Assembly (NCBI RefSeq): GCF_032854445.1
Contig: NC_088295.1
Location: 71,698,028 to 71,762,027 of the forward strand
Direction of reading: 5' to 3'
DNA: 64,000 bases
DNA from: Liolophura sinensis
Lineage: Eukaryota; Mollusca; Polyplacophora; Chitonida; Chitonidae
Below are positions 1-13,008 of this stretch, one piece after another. A program made the translations under genes and the position numbers. The notes under the pieces are model-generated. The model was not told where the DNA came from and did not search any database. It saw nothing but the letters and a program-made list of their open reading frames with translations. Position 1 is the first letter of the stretch; each line of letters opens with the position of its first letter.

Positions 1-1237
1 AAAGACTTTATATTAAATGTAATCAAAAACAGTTGCCTTATATTTCAGATTTGGTCACATGATACAGTCTGATTTTTTCTACCTTTAAAGAGTTCGAACT
101 CGAAACTCGAAACCCTTTTCTTTTCCACCCGTTGACTAATCGTACACCACTTCGCTCTCATTGGCTAATCTTCATCTCCATACCTCAGCCAGGAAGAAAA
201 AGTCGGTTTTCTATACTGATAAGAGCAAAACTCACAATTTAACCGCTGTCAATCATCAAATTACCCGTTCCTACGACGGTAAATGTACGACATAAGTTTT
301 ATTTGTGAATGGAGCCAGTTGTATTTATATTCTCTTCTCCAACAACATTCAGAACTCCCATTGACATACGATAATTGTATATAATGAGACTGAGTGTGAG
401 CTCATATTACAATTACAGAAACACTGTGGACTAAAGAGGTTCATGAGTTAATATGATTAATTGTGTGAGCAATTATAAAGGATTCAGGTCCTGTCAAGGG
501 CGAACTCTTAGCACGTGTTTGATGATTTCCCCTCTGACCATACTAACATCAGTTCTCCGTGGATGCCATTCTTTTTTTCCTTCCGCACCAAAAATAAACA
601 GGCGTCCGGTGATTTAACAAAGCTGAATTTCGTATTCAGTCCTTGTACAACGACCCCTTGGCAGCTGCTGACCATTTAGCAGATCCGAAAATTAAGCAGC
701 ATTTGAAAAAAAAGCGTCCCCTGTGATTTGTTTCAAGCTATTTGACTTTCCCCCGACGAACTAATGGAGACCATCCGCTGTTGTTTCTTATCCGGACAAA
801 AAAATCTAATACGCATCCTTTAATAGACACATTTTGTTTATACGTGTGTTGTTTGTTTAAGTGCCAAACTAAAGCCACAATACATGAAAAACGCGGCGTA
901 TGCTCGTTTCAATAATACAATCTACGAACAAGACCAAGAAGAACAGCAACACCCAAAAGAGCAACAACGCCGTCCTCGCATTGAGTCTGAACTAAAAAAA
1001 ATGTTGAAAAGTGATTAAGAGTTAAATAACGGTTGGCAAAACTGGTCACGCGATATACCCAAATGTTTGGTAAATCGTGGTATTTGTAACGCACTATTCA
1101 CCTAAATCATTAAACTGTTGCATTTCGGCACTCAGTGCACTCTCAGTTCCAATAAGGCTCGATTTCGGAATAACCACTCATTATGGCGGTAAGTGGGGTG
1201 GTGAACAAATCGTCCCTTAAAAAGATTGCAACGACGA
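1..1237. other. gene-free sequence
   Basis: I see no supported exon, repeat array or RNA gene here. Open frames are short and have no splice context. Confidence 0.5.
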
Positions 1238-1712
1238 TGATGTATCTGGATGTGTCATTTGAGCCATATCTGCCGGTGTCAGCTGTAGAGCCTACCTTAT
1301 CTGGAGGTGTCAGATGTACTATATCTGCAAGGAGATGTCAAGTGTGCTTTATCTGCATGGAGGTGCCAAGAGTACCTCATCTGCATGGGGGTGTCAAGTG
1401 TACCTTATCTGTATAGAGATGTCAAATGTACCCTTTATGCATGCAGGTGTCAAGTGTACCTTATCTGAATGGAGGTTTCAAGTGTACCACATCTGCATGG
1501 AGGAGTCATGTGTACCTTATCTGCATGGACGTGTCATGTGTACCTTATCTTGATGGAGGTGTCAAGTGCACCTTATCTATATGGAAGTGTTCAGTGTACC
1601 TTATCTACATGGAGATGTCAAGTGTACATTATCTACATGGAGATGTCAAGTGTACATTATCTACATTGAGGTTATATGTACATCTACATGGAGGTGTCAA
1701 GAGTACCTTATC
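1238..1712. repeat. 28-bp minisatellite
   Basis: Tandem repeat with a unit of about 28 bp containing GAGGTGTCAAGTGTACCTTA followed by TCTGCATG. It is degenerate at the left edge (1238-1300) and clearer from 1301, with about 15 recognisable copies. Several overlapping plus-strand open frames here are products of the repeat and are not genes. Confidence 0.9.
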
Positions 1713-1734
1713 TTCTTTATTTATTTCTATACTT

Positions 1735-1967
1735 AGTTGATTCGTGTTTCACGTCGTACTCAAGAATATTTCACTTAGACGACAGCGGTCAGCATTATGG
1801 TGAGAGATAACGTGCAGAGCTCGTAGGAAACCCACGACAATCCGCAGCTGTTGGCAGACCTTCCCATGTATGGCCAGAGAGGAAGCCATAATGAGCTGGA
1901 CTTGAACTCATAACAACCGAATTGGTTTTTCAGTCACGCTAACCACCTTTGGCCACGGAGCCGCCAA
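1735..1967 (-). repeat. SINE family A copy (reverse orientation)
   Basis: Reverse-oriented, diverged copy of the tRNA-derived SINE seen complete at 60032-60298 and 12745-13008. The tail (GTACTCAAGAATATTTCACT), the body (CAGCATTATGGTGAGAG) and a degenerate tRNA-like head near 1930-1965 are all recognisable. Confidence 0.8.
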
Positions 1968-4138
1968 CTCTTCCTCCCCCTACCCTAATAGCTTTAAGCA
2001 AAACTATTATTTCCCTACTGTATAAGTGTATATATGTTTTAAGTAAACCCCGTAAGAATAATTTCAACTTCATGTAGCTTCAAATATTTGGACAATCATA
2101 TAATTTCTTATTCGGACAAAGAGCTGATTTTTTTATCATTTGGAACATGTGGCGACTGAAAAAGATGTCAAATTAGATAACGCCAGTAACCGATGGCTGA
2201 CGAATACCATTTCAGACAGGATGGTCATTCAAAGATTTCTGATTTTCCATTACTCTTTGTTGTAGGTGACTTGTCTGATACAGGGAAAAGCGATGCTAGA
2301 GGAGTGGCAGCCACACAGAAAGACATCAGACAAGGACTGTTTAAGAGGCGAGAGGTCCCGGGTGTACGGAGAGAGAAACTGTTTCATCTTATCACCATTC
2401 ATCCATGCTCGTTTTCCTTGCCATCATTCACAATATCACTTCAATTCTCCGTTTGTTCTTCGATTTTCTCAAAAGATCTCTGAAAAGAGAGTATGCCGAC
2501 AAGGTGAAGGTAAATTCTCTGAAAAGTGTCAATCCTCGAATATTTATTCACAGGTCAACCACGTTAATGTCAAGTATTTTGATTCCTCCGGTTATGCATC
2601 ACTGTTTGCCAACTATCACACAGCCGTCGTTCCTCTGGCTTTAATCTCGAAGCTGTTGTCTTTTATATAGAAAGATGTCTAAATCTAGCCTACATAAACA
2701 ATGCAATTTAATAAGGTAATAACGATGGAAAATCTAGTAATGATAGTTTTAACATTGTATGATTAACAATAAAATGAAATTAAATTGAGACATTTTTAAC
2801 AGACACATCTGATCTTGTTGCGTGTAGTTTCTGATCGCCTGCCTTGTTTTATAGTTGCATAATCAAGATGTACCAAATACTCATCTTAAAGCAACTGGAA
2901 TGGTAAATCATAAAATATTACTTAATGTAATCTTCCACTGAAACCTTATTTAAAGATACATTACATATACTATTCGTTACGATACTTAACGTCCAGTTCA
3001 AAACTGTCTTAAGCCTTAATATCAGATTTAACTTTATGCCAAGTTTTCAGTTTCTCGCTTGGCCCCCAAATAATTGTATAACAGTATATGATATATAAAC
3101 TAAGTCTGCTGCTGTTTCATTTGATCAACTACAGTACTGGTTGTTGGCTTTTGTTAAAATCGTAAATATATGACGTGACATAATATCAGTATTAGATAAT
3201 ACACTTTTGAACGACCGAGCCCTGATGGGAAAAGATTACTGCCTACCAGTTTAAACACGCTCTAGCCACGAAATTGTTGCAATATCGCCAAATTGGCGTT
3301 AAGCCCTAATCATTTATTTTTTTTTAACAAATATGGCTTGTTTCCGTTTTGGTAGCTTATTGTCCATGTCCGAATTCAGCTTGAATTACAACGTTAAAAG
3401 ACAATGATTCAGTTGAATTGTCATTCAGAAACGATTTTCATTCAACATTCAAAAGATGTGGAGAATGTTTAGATAATAGAATGTATTTCAATAGTAGCAG
3501 AAAATGGGAACTATCTCATTGTCGTCGCAGTACAAGAACACATTATACTCCGCTAACACTAAATATACATGTAGAATCGAATAGAGTGTAGCTCTTATCC
3601 GACAAATTGGCAGTAATTTAATGAAGAAACAACATTTGGGATCCAAAGTAAAATGTTTCCTGCTTGAAGGCATCACGTGATCTACTGATACCGCTGCATT
3701 TTGGCAAAATAATCATAGTGCCATAAATACCATAGCTCTGATTGCTTCCTCGGTAAGATTCGGGAAAATCACTCAAAATAACTCCTAATGATGAAATCAC
3801 AATTACTCTATAAAGCTCTCAACCATACAAAGTTAAAAGACATATTTTTAATAATATCCTTCATTGATTTATTTTTTTCAAGCCGGGAAGCTTCTAGAAC
3901 TACTGGGGCATTTCCGTTTGACCACATCTTTTGTTAATCCTTCTTTAGATATTTGATGCTGCCGAGAAATGTATTTCCAGGGACTTTGTTATTTCATTCT
4001 CGTTAGGTTTTCTTGGCACAAAATTTGAAGTGTGAATAATTAGGCGTGCTGCATAAGCTCTGATTTCAAAATCATTTAAAAAAGAAAAGACTTACTGACC
4101 TTAATGTGCTTGTGTCTAACATGGCACTGTTCTCAATG
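1968..4138. other. gene-free sequence
   Basis: No supported gene. A pyrimidine-rich acceptor-like site near 2265 precedes an open frame to 2670, but there is no recognisable protein and no matching donor. Confidence 0.45.
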
Positions 4139-4362
4139 TATTTATTAATTTATTTATTTGTTTGGTTGGTATTTTTGGTTGGTATGAAGCTTGGTAGCGT
4201 CCGGGGGAAGCCCACAACCATGCGCAAGTTGTCGCGGACCTTCCGACGTAGGGCTGGAGAGGAAGCCAGCATGTGCAGCACTCACAGCGACCGCCTTGGT
4301 GAGAGGCTATTGGGTCATTGCGCTGCGTTGACGTGCTAACCAGCTCGTCCACGGGGGCTCCA
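4139..4362 (-). repeat. SINE family A copy (partial, reverse)
   Basis: Diverged reverse copy of SINE family A. The region GGGGGAAGCCCACAACCATG, the GGAGAGGAAGCCAGCATG block and the tRNA-like head (B-box complement near 4280, A-box complement near 4340) are kept. The tail side is replaced by a T/ATTT-rich stretch. Confidence 0.75.
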
Positions 4363-5989
4363 GTTCCCAAAGTAAGAAGCTGAGTAAGATAAACATGGAT
4401 TCGATGTATATCCACAATCCCTACTTGCAAAATTTTTTGTAAACAGTGATTTCAGTATGGCCATGAGTTGGTGCTTCATTTAAAGTCAGCCATGCTTCTA
4501 TCCGCGATCTGTATTTGTTTGATCGAGTCCGCGTACATGATAGATGAGATCTGGACTGACAAAGGCAATCGTCTGGCAGAAAACGCAAATTCTAGGCAGC
4601 TGTCAAGATGAATGGGTAATTGCTGTGAAGACACATCTTCATTACTGTGACGCCTTAAATCCTGCTCTGATACCGACACACATATCCCAAGTCTGACATT
4701 TTTATCAAACCAGGGCGACTATAAACTAAGGTTGCTTGACAGCGTAACACATTATCCATTGTATTTGGGTATATGGGTGGGTGTGTAACCCACAAGATTC
4801 AAGGTTTTCTCACTTCCTTGGTGCCGAACCAGCGGGAGCTGAATCTAAGCTCGCCTCAAAGGTCGAGGACTATGGAACTTCCAGTAGGAATTATTATTTC
4901 ACTGGATTGACGCGAATGCATGTCCGTTCGCATATTTCCTTATCTTTGGCCCTTCATAAAGAAGACAAGATAAAGTGTACCCTGTTTCGAAGTCCAAAAT
5001 ACGATCAATCCCTCAGTGGTTCTTTTCATGTATGGTGCCAATCCAGATGAAGCCTGCTTCCGAATGGACAATCATTTTGGAGGTTAGCGGCTTAGTGGAC
5101 AAATCCTCTCCTGACACGGTTTGGAATGAGGAGAGGTGTCAAGAATACGTTATCTGCCGTTGTCCTTGGACAATAGCGCTTGGTGGGTGAGAATCATCTT
5201 GCTGGAAAAACTCACGAGGTACATGGCAGACTGATTAATCTGTGCAGAATGTTTGTGGCGGAGGTTTTAGATGGGTTGTTGCAGATCTGGACTAAGTGAC
5301 CTAGTATGGTTGTGATGGATAAGGACAGTAGAAGGGTCTATGGTGGGTGAGGATTCCAGGTTAGAAGAAAACGGACCTCTGAAGGATGGTACATGAAGGA
5401 TTATGTATGAAAGATCAAGCTTCAAAGGTCAAGGATGAAAAGGCATGTATGAAGGGTCATTTGCATCATGAATATTACAACGCCATCCAATGCAATCCAA
5501 CATGACGCAGGAAATTGGTCATGGACGTCATTTTTCTTTAAGCTCAGTTCGTCGTGGCAATTATACCTAAGTTTCCTTATCTCCACTGATTTCATGCAGG
5601 TCGTTCAAGTTTTTCCCTGCGTAACCAACCCCCGGTGTCAAAGCTCTTAGTAAAATTAAAAAAGCAATAATAAAGGAAGCATCCAAATAAGAATTCTGGC
5701 CGTCATCAGGTAAAATAACATTCAAGTTACGAAAAACTAGTTTCATTACCACAGTTGGTAAAATTAGCACCACAGTCTCTTAAAAATGTACATAAATTTA
5801 AGGGAAGATAGTTACCTGGAAGTTGGAGAAGTCAACATTTCTAGCTGTTAAAGTAGAATACATGTAAGTCAACAGCAAAGTTATAGCGGCACGTCGTTCT
5901 TTTCTGACTGCACAACGCCTAAAATGTGGTAACTTACACGTTCTCTAGCACCATGGGTTAATGTATCCATGCTTGGGGTAACAAACGTT
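4363..5989. other. gene-free sequence
   Basis: No supported coding exon or repeat array. Short open frames at 4781-5190 have no splice context or recognisable domain. Confidence 0.45.
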
Positions 5990-6274
5990 GAACTTTAACA
6001 ATTTTTCAGTCATATGAGGACGAGAAGCTCTTAGCCGTGTGTGCATACACACTGTGTCTTCTTGTGGCAGGGCTAGCCCATGTCAGCAAAGTGCTGGAGA
6101 GACGAGACATGTCACTCACATTAAAGTGACGCTGTGTCCTATTTCCTTGCTTTAACTGCAAATAACAGCCACAAGTACCATTTTTAAAGTCTTTGATATG
6201 GCCCCGGATTTGATCCCAGATCCCCGACCACAACGGACGCTCTAACCATTAGTCTAAGCGGTCTACCATAGCTT
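5990..6274 (-). repeat. SINE family B copy, full-length (reverse)
   Basis: A second tRNA-derived SINE family. Read on the minus strand, the head has a tRNA-like B box (GGGATCAAATCC) near 6200-6215. The body contains a GCTGACATGGGCTAGCCC-type segment, and the copy ends at the CTCGTCCTCATATGACTGAA motif near 6005. The same 3' motif recurs at 50777-50855 and 60972-61054. Confidence 0.7.
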
Positions 6275-9200
6275 AACCAGAATTAGTTAAAACATTGCTG
6301 TTATGTTCATTTCATACAAGTCACTGTTATAGATACCTGAGGTTTAGTACTCATGGCTGGCGTAAGCACCGTTACGAACCCCGGCTTTAAATATTATATT
6401 AAATTTTTGTTTGTTTTACCGGGTCAATGTCTGACCTACAGTTTCCCCTTTTTTTTTACGTTATAGCCTGCACTTTAATTCAGTGGAGCGTTCTCGATGC
6501 TTCGGTGTTTATGAGTTTCGTGTCATTGTAAATAAGGTATACATTCTTTCTCGCCGACGTTCGTCATTTATGCTCCATTTTCTGCACAGAGTACTTTGTG
6601 AGATTGTTTCGCCACTATTGTTTGAGACTTTATTTTTTAGCTTTTATCGCTCATTTTCTCTTTGTTGGATTACGTACATTTCATCCCAGTTTACCCTGAA
6701 AGAGATTTTGTGTCTATTTCGGAGGCGTGAAACATACATCGCCAGCTCCGCATCGCGGACGCTACTGACAACCCGTACACCCTGAGAAGTTACACCTTCA
6801 CAGGAAGTTGGGGAATCAACCATCGTCAGCAGGCCATGCCCTTGCCACTTGTCGGAGTGTCATTCTTCTATTGGAAAATTCCTCTTTACTATGGATTTTA
6901 TATTTACATGGAATGGCTCGCTTTTGGAAGCCGGAATATTTCATCTGGATTTAGACGATATCATCAGTAAGAGACCATATATTTTTTATAATTATTTGTA
7001 TTGTTTTGTATAATATTATAGTCCGTTGTATTATTTGTATATTTTGTTAGAATATATGTATTGAACTTCAAACGTCTTTGTGATTCTTTGTTTCATCTTG
7101 TGTAAGGCCTATCGCTGATCTGAGAGTTGAACAAGCCAGTTGTTTCTCATCCTTACTCTCCGATAGACGTTCTCTGTCAAGCACTAATAAGCCACCATGG
7201 GCAAGATAAAGACGACATAGCGACAAGAAAGAGAAGAAGTCGAAAAAGCATTGATGCCCAGTTCTATGAACTGCCACTGTTTGAGGATCATGCTAATTCC
7301 TCTGTCTGAGTAACTCTAATATCCGGTTTACTTTCTTCATCTTGGCATCTTTACTTTCATGGCATCAGTCTTTCCAACGATCTGTCGGCTTTCCACAACC
7401 ATGTTCTCGTAAAGAATCCATCTGGGATGGAACAAATCTCTGCGTTTTGTGCAGAAATGCTTGCTCTGTTGCGGACACCAAATGTCAGGGCAAGGAAGCC
7501 ATTTGATCACGCATTGATCTGAGCTGTTTGCCTGAATCTTTCTTCATATCAGACCACCTGCGAACGGATTTAAGAGGATTTTGTACTCTTTGCTTAAACT
7601 ACCTCTGTGAAGTTCTATATGGCTTGTTTACCTGGTTAGGAAACATGGATAAACTGGTGATTTGGAGCTTATGAAGCAAGCTTAGATATAACTTTGCTGA
7701 AAACGGACGGTCTGGATAAAGTAAAACTGTAGCACCAGTCGAACACGGCTTCGTTAGACAATGGCTCAGTGGTGGCGAGGATGCACCATTAATCCATTGT
7801 ACTATCGGTGTCTGTAATTTCATTTAACTTTGTATAATTTGGTTACTTGTTTTCTGTGAAGACCTGGGGAGTAAAATATAAAGCGATAAAATACACCTTT
7901 ATTTAATGTCAGTGTGTGTGTGTGTGTGTTATGCAACGCGCAAGGCTCTCAAGATTACCACGCCTGCCTAAACGCACGGTGCAAATTCCTTTAGGCATTA
8001 AACGAATTTTAGTGCTTTCCAGTTACCCATAATTTACCAGTTTGCTCCGGTTGTGTCAGATAAGTGCTTTTCGCGCCACAAAATTTATTTTTTAACTCCT
8101 GCTGAGGCCTTTGGTGTAATTTTGTGAGAGGCCTTTTCGATATTGATTTTTTAAAAGGTCACAATGTGACAGGATGAGTTAAAAATATTTAACTGCTCTG
8201 GTTTTACCCTCTGTGCTGTAAGTCTTTTATTATGTGAAAAGAGCATCAATACTTATTAATGCATTGATAGATAAATAACAAAACAGAACATTTCCCTCTT
8301 TCATGTATGTTTATAGTACAGACTATTCGCAATGTATGAGTTTTCTGATTATTCGTTCGAAGCAGTCTGCACACGTTATACAAATTTTATATAGACAGTT
8401 GCTAAGACGAATGGGTCATGTTGTAAAGACATGTTTCTCCATTACCGTACCACCTTATAGCATAATTCACCAGACTAACAGTTCACAGATCCCAGGCCAT
8501 ACACTCACATGTAGATTATGAGCAGTGAGGAGTTTTTTCGATGTGTTTTTTCAAAGGGTGACTAATCTAACGCTGACATCACAATTTAATTTTTGCACGT
8601 TCGAAAGTGCACAAATAATTGATTGTACTGTTATTAGCATTTCTTTGTTGTATAAATCGACTGATCGAATGATCTTTTATGAGACTATAAACTACGTATA
8701 GCAGTGCCCGATATATGATATCCGCTTAAAACGCTATCATAAATGGCGTGTGATTCTCCTAAAGACATGACTGTTGCACAAATGTGGAACTGCTGCAATT
8801 CATCCAAACAATAGTGCATTGTATGAATTAACAAAATCCTAGGCTATCTAAAAATACATTTTCATTTACCTGGCTATGTTAACTATGATAACAGCCTGTA
8901 TATCTCTGTAGGTAAGCTAGTAAGTGACAAAATGGTTTACCGCAAGCAAAAAGGCAACTTGATTCAGTTTACTTAGATCTGGAAATCAACATTTAACTTT
9001 TTAATTCAGGTCATCACTTTTGTGATGGTTGGAGGGGTTTAGCCTTATCTGGAAATAATTCTATATCCTCAACGAGTCTGTGTTGGTTTTTCCCCACGTA
9101 ACAGTTTGGCACTTAATGTTAACATTTTTATAGGACGGTCGTGACATTATAGACAGTCGGTCGCAGGAAATGAGCATTCAATGATGGCTCAGACGGTAAA

Positions 9201-11939
9201 TGACATTAACTTCCGAGCTTCTTATGTTTACTAGTTCTTAGTTGTGAGACACGCTCAGACAGTCCGTTCCAATATACTAATCACATTTGTATAGTATCCG
9301 ACGCATTACTATCTTTTCCTGACGTAGAGATAACAAAAGTCCATTTGAAACTCCAGAGTACCGATACAGACAATTTGTTCCTGTGGGTACAAAAGTGTCT
9401 ACTTGTTTTTCATCAACACGAGGCTCTTTGTCAGTATTCTCGAGCGTCGTCAAATTGTCATTTGCAAAACCTTCTCTGGTTTCTGAGAGGAGATCAAACC
9501 AAAATCATCATTCATCCATGTTTTGGATTGTTCAAACAAACTGCTTCTTCATCCAGAATGTTAGAAAAGTAACATCAGGTGTCAGCAGAAGTTCCTAATC
9601 TAGGCATCGAAACAGACATTGGTATATGAATCATCAAACATATTGGACGTTCCGGGTCAATAATTGCAAGGCCAATTTCCAAAACAACTCACAACACAAA
9701 CCACCAAAGAACTAACAAGTATATGAAGTAAGACATTATAAGACACGACAAGAGAAGCAGTCAAAGAGTTTTCAGTGAAGCTGGGCAAACGCTTTAATAT
9801 GCATCCAAACCCCATGTACAAGGCTAGTACATATTGTAGTCGAGACCCTTTAGATTACAAACGTTTATGATGAAACGGCGATTCGTCATAAGTTGAATGG
9901 AAAAATCAGATATGTGACACAGATACAAGTTGTTAATCGGTCGACCGGTGGATTAGGCACACTCCGGGATAATTAGGATGGCCCCGAACTTATTTTTTTC
10001 CAATTCCTGTTAGGAAGGCCAATTTATTCATTTATTCACGTAATTTTGTTGAAAAGTGACCGAGACAACCACATCCCATGAAAAACCACCACATTTTCAG
10101 TAATTCAAAGACTACCTGCTTGTCAAAATGTTATTACTGTCTGGTACAAAACCAGATTTTGTCAGATGCCTATGGTGTACGACATGAATAATTAGACCCA
10201 AAACACAGATCACGATCGCACGAAGCTAAAGTAAAACAGTGGGGGATAGGGGCATTATCCCAATCAATGAGGAGAGGGTCCAGGGCCCCTAAGGTTCCGG
10301 AAGCTCTAGGATCCTATAGAGCCGTACACCCATTTGAGCGTGTTTTTAGAAGAAAAAATATATACATCCTCAAAGCAGTATTGCAAAATACATATAGCAT
10401 ATTGCAAATTTTGGCGGAAATTTAGTTATGGGATCGCTTCCATACTTTACATGTAAGTACTTACTTTCCGTTGAACTACGCCCTATGTGAGCTGCAAAAT
10501 AGTTACTTATAAATAGTGCATGCGGATAAATTGTCATTATACAATGACGAGGGCTATCAGGTTGGTGGGCAGCGGGGCGGAGAGGTATTGGATAAGGTTG
10601 TACATAGGTAAAAGAAACGACTATATATATATAAGAAACGAATTATAGGCGAGACTCCAGGGGTCGCCTATGGCCCAGAGGCTGCACGGGTCACGAAAGC
10701 TGTGACATTCGAGATGTCCGGAGATTTACGGAGGTTCTAAACACCCATTCCACGAATTAAAGTAAAAAAGCAAACAGATGTGCAGAGCCTTTAACCTGAA
10801 CAATATTAATTTGTGTGTTAAGATAGAGCTCATCTAAAAGGGGCGTTAGGGGCATCCACAAGCTCAGAAAGAGGAATTCCTATCCAACATTATAATAAAA
10901 ACCTGAAGATAAAATGGATATTCTAACGTTCTCTGTGATAGAAAACATGCACACATGGTTTCGTAAAACATTAGATTTGTAAGTATTGTCGCTTTGCCGA
11001 AAATATGACGTAATAGATAACAAATATTCCTCGGTGTTTTGCTGAAGGTTGGCGAATAAAAGATCTTTTAGAAGAATTAATAGACGTGCACATTTTCACC
11101 CCGTTTGAAAAATGGGTTACACTGCCCGATTTTGAAAATTACAAAATTTCAGATATCAATTTTTAATAACTACATGATATTAATGAAAAAATAAATGACC
11201 AACAAAATTACAGTGCGTTAATCTTTTTTTTTTTAAATTTAAAAAAAAATGTTTTAACATCCGATTCATAGTAGTAAAGAAACCAATGAACGTTCACTGA
11301 GGTGTATTTGGCGGTGAAGGGAGAGGGGGAGAAGGTCTGAACCACCCCACTTTTGAAAGTGCAAGGGGTACCGGCCCCCCTGTCCCCCTGATTCCCACCC
11401 CATAGGAGATTGTCTAGTCTATTCTGGTTTTGGCAGAGACTTTGTTAAGTACTGATGTTATTTGTGTGGGCGATGAACTTGAAAGCGGATAGATATAAAG
11501 AACACCTGAGGCTACCCAATACGTGTGGCCCTTTTCCGGAAGTTAGGTTTAACCCTGACCTCTAATTTTCGGTCGCAGTCAGCCACGGGCGGTGTTTTAA
11601 TATGACGGGCGGTTATACGACTGTTACATCGTCATGGTCTGAAACAGATACTGTCTTCATGCCCGAAGGCCCCAAGCCTTCCTCCTACTACCTCTGCTAA
11701 GAGAGCGCATAGCTCTCATACACACGGCTAACCAACGTAATCCAGAAGGATAAATGGAAACGACCATTAGTTGGGACATGTAGTTGTTTTACCAAATCCA
11801 TTGACTGGTTTTAAGCATTTTATGATTATTTATTGTTTATTTGTGGGTGATTGGTGCCAGGTATTTGCTGAAATAGTTATTATTTCGTTGGAATGCGAGA
11901 GTAAGCTGTGGTAGTGTAAGCTATGTAAGTAGAAACGGC
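6275..11939. other. gene-free sequence with a short (TG)n
   Basis: No supported gene in about 5.7 kb. A (TG)n microsatellite lies at 7911-7929. Open frames (for example 6483-6785 and 9345-9598) have no recognisable domain or splice-consistent neighbour. Confidence 0.45.
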
Positions 11940-12098
11940 TGTACGTGGGAAGGTCTTCTAGGAACCTGCGGATGGCTACGGGTTCCCCCTGGGCTATGTC
12001 CGGTTACCTCCCACCATAATGCTGGCCGCCGTCCTATAAGTGAAACATTCTTCAGTATGCGGCGTAAAACACCAACCAAATTATTAAATAAATAAATG
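11940..12098 (+). repeat. SINE family A copy (5'-truncated)
   Basis: Plus-oriented SINE family A lacking the tRNA-like head. It runs from GTACGTGGGAAGGTCT through ACCATAATGCTGGCCGCCGT to the GGCGTAAAACACCAACCAAA tail and an (AAAT)n end. Confidence 0.85.
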
Positions 12099-12744
12099 AA
12101 AACCTTAATGAAGATACTCGTCCTCTTTTGAGTTCGTACTGGTTTTATACTCATGGGTAGAGTTCTTTGTATTGCATCGATTCGAATGTTCTGTAGTGGA
12201 GAGAGTATGAAACAAATTTGTTCTGAATCAGATAGTAAAAAACCGTTTGGAAGCCGCATAACTGCATGCAGTTTTAGTTTATCTTAAGAACATCCTTGAC
12301 GTCTACAGTCGTTGTGTTCTACAAACGCAATGTAAGCACAGTATCTTTCCTGTCGTTTGTACATATACAATTTTTAACTCAGACAAACACGAAAGACTGC
12401 TGGAAGACTGATTGGTTTTTACGTTTAGTCCGCCATTTACTGGACCGAGGGCCTGAAGCCGCCAATCACTGATTTAGCTCATGTATGTGCAACCCTAATT
12501 TCACACATAGACCCTCAATACGGGGAGCCTGAAGAATTTTCTGACAGCTTGAACTAAATGTAGCCGGATACATAATCAGTAATGCGCAACACTGACTATT
12601 AATCAGTTTTCTCGTTCAATCACAAATATATGGCCTTTTGGTGTATTTCTTTTGGAACCTGTTATTGAATTTATGCCGTAAGGTGTAACCATAATCTGAG
12701 TTTTCCTCAGATGTCTTAAGAACCTGCCACACACCTTGCGTGGG

Positions 12745-13008
12745 GGCCTACGTGGCTCAGTTGGTTAGCGCGCTACCACAGCGTAATGGCCAGGAGTCTC
12801 TCACCAATGCGGTCGCTGTGAGTTCAAGTCCAGCTCATGCTGGCTTCCTCTCCGGCAGTACGTGAGAAGGTCTGTCAGCAACCTGCGGATGGTCGTGGGT
12901 TTCCGCCGGGCTCTGCCCGGTTTCCTCCCACCATAATGCTGGCCGCCGTCGTATGAGCGAAATATTCTTGAGTACGGCGTAAAACACCAATCAAATCAAA
13001 TCAAATCA
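12745..13008 (+). repeat. SINE family A copy, full-length
   Basis: Near-complete tRNA-derived SINE. The A-box region is GTGGCTCAGTTGGTTAGCG and the B-box region is GCTGTGAGTTCAAGTCC. A conserved body follows with ACCATAATGCTGGCCGCCGT, then the tail GTACGGCGTAAAACACC and a (CAAAT)n end. It aligns along its length with the copy at 60032-60298. Confidence 0.9.

Noticed and set aside
1183-1740. Overlapping plus-strand ORFs of 66-104 codons.
   Set aside because: Products of the 28-bp array and the adjoining SINE.
2193-2670. Overlapping ORFs after an acceptor-like TTGTTGTAG near 2265.
   Set aside because: No recognisable protein, no matching donor and no neighbouring exon in phase.
12745-12850. 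tRNA gene candidate (A- and B-box-like sequence), also at 60032.
   Set aside because: The boxes belong to the head of a 265-bp SINE. No complete cloverleaf was apparent.
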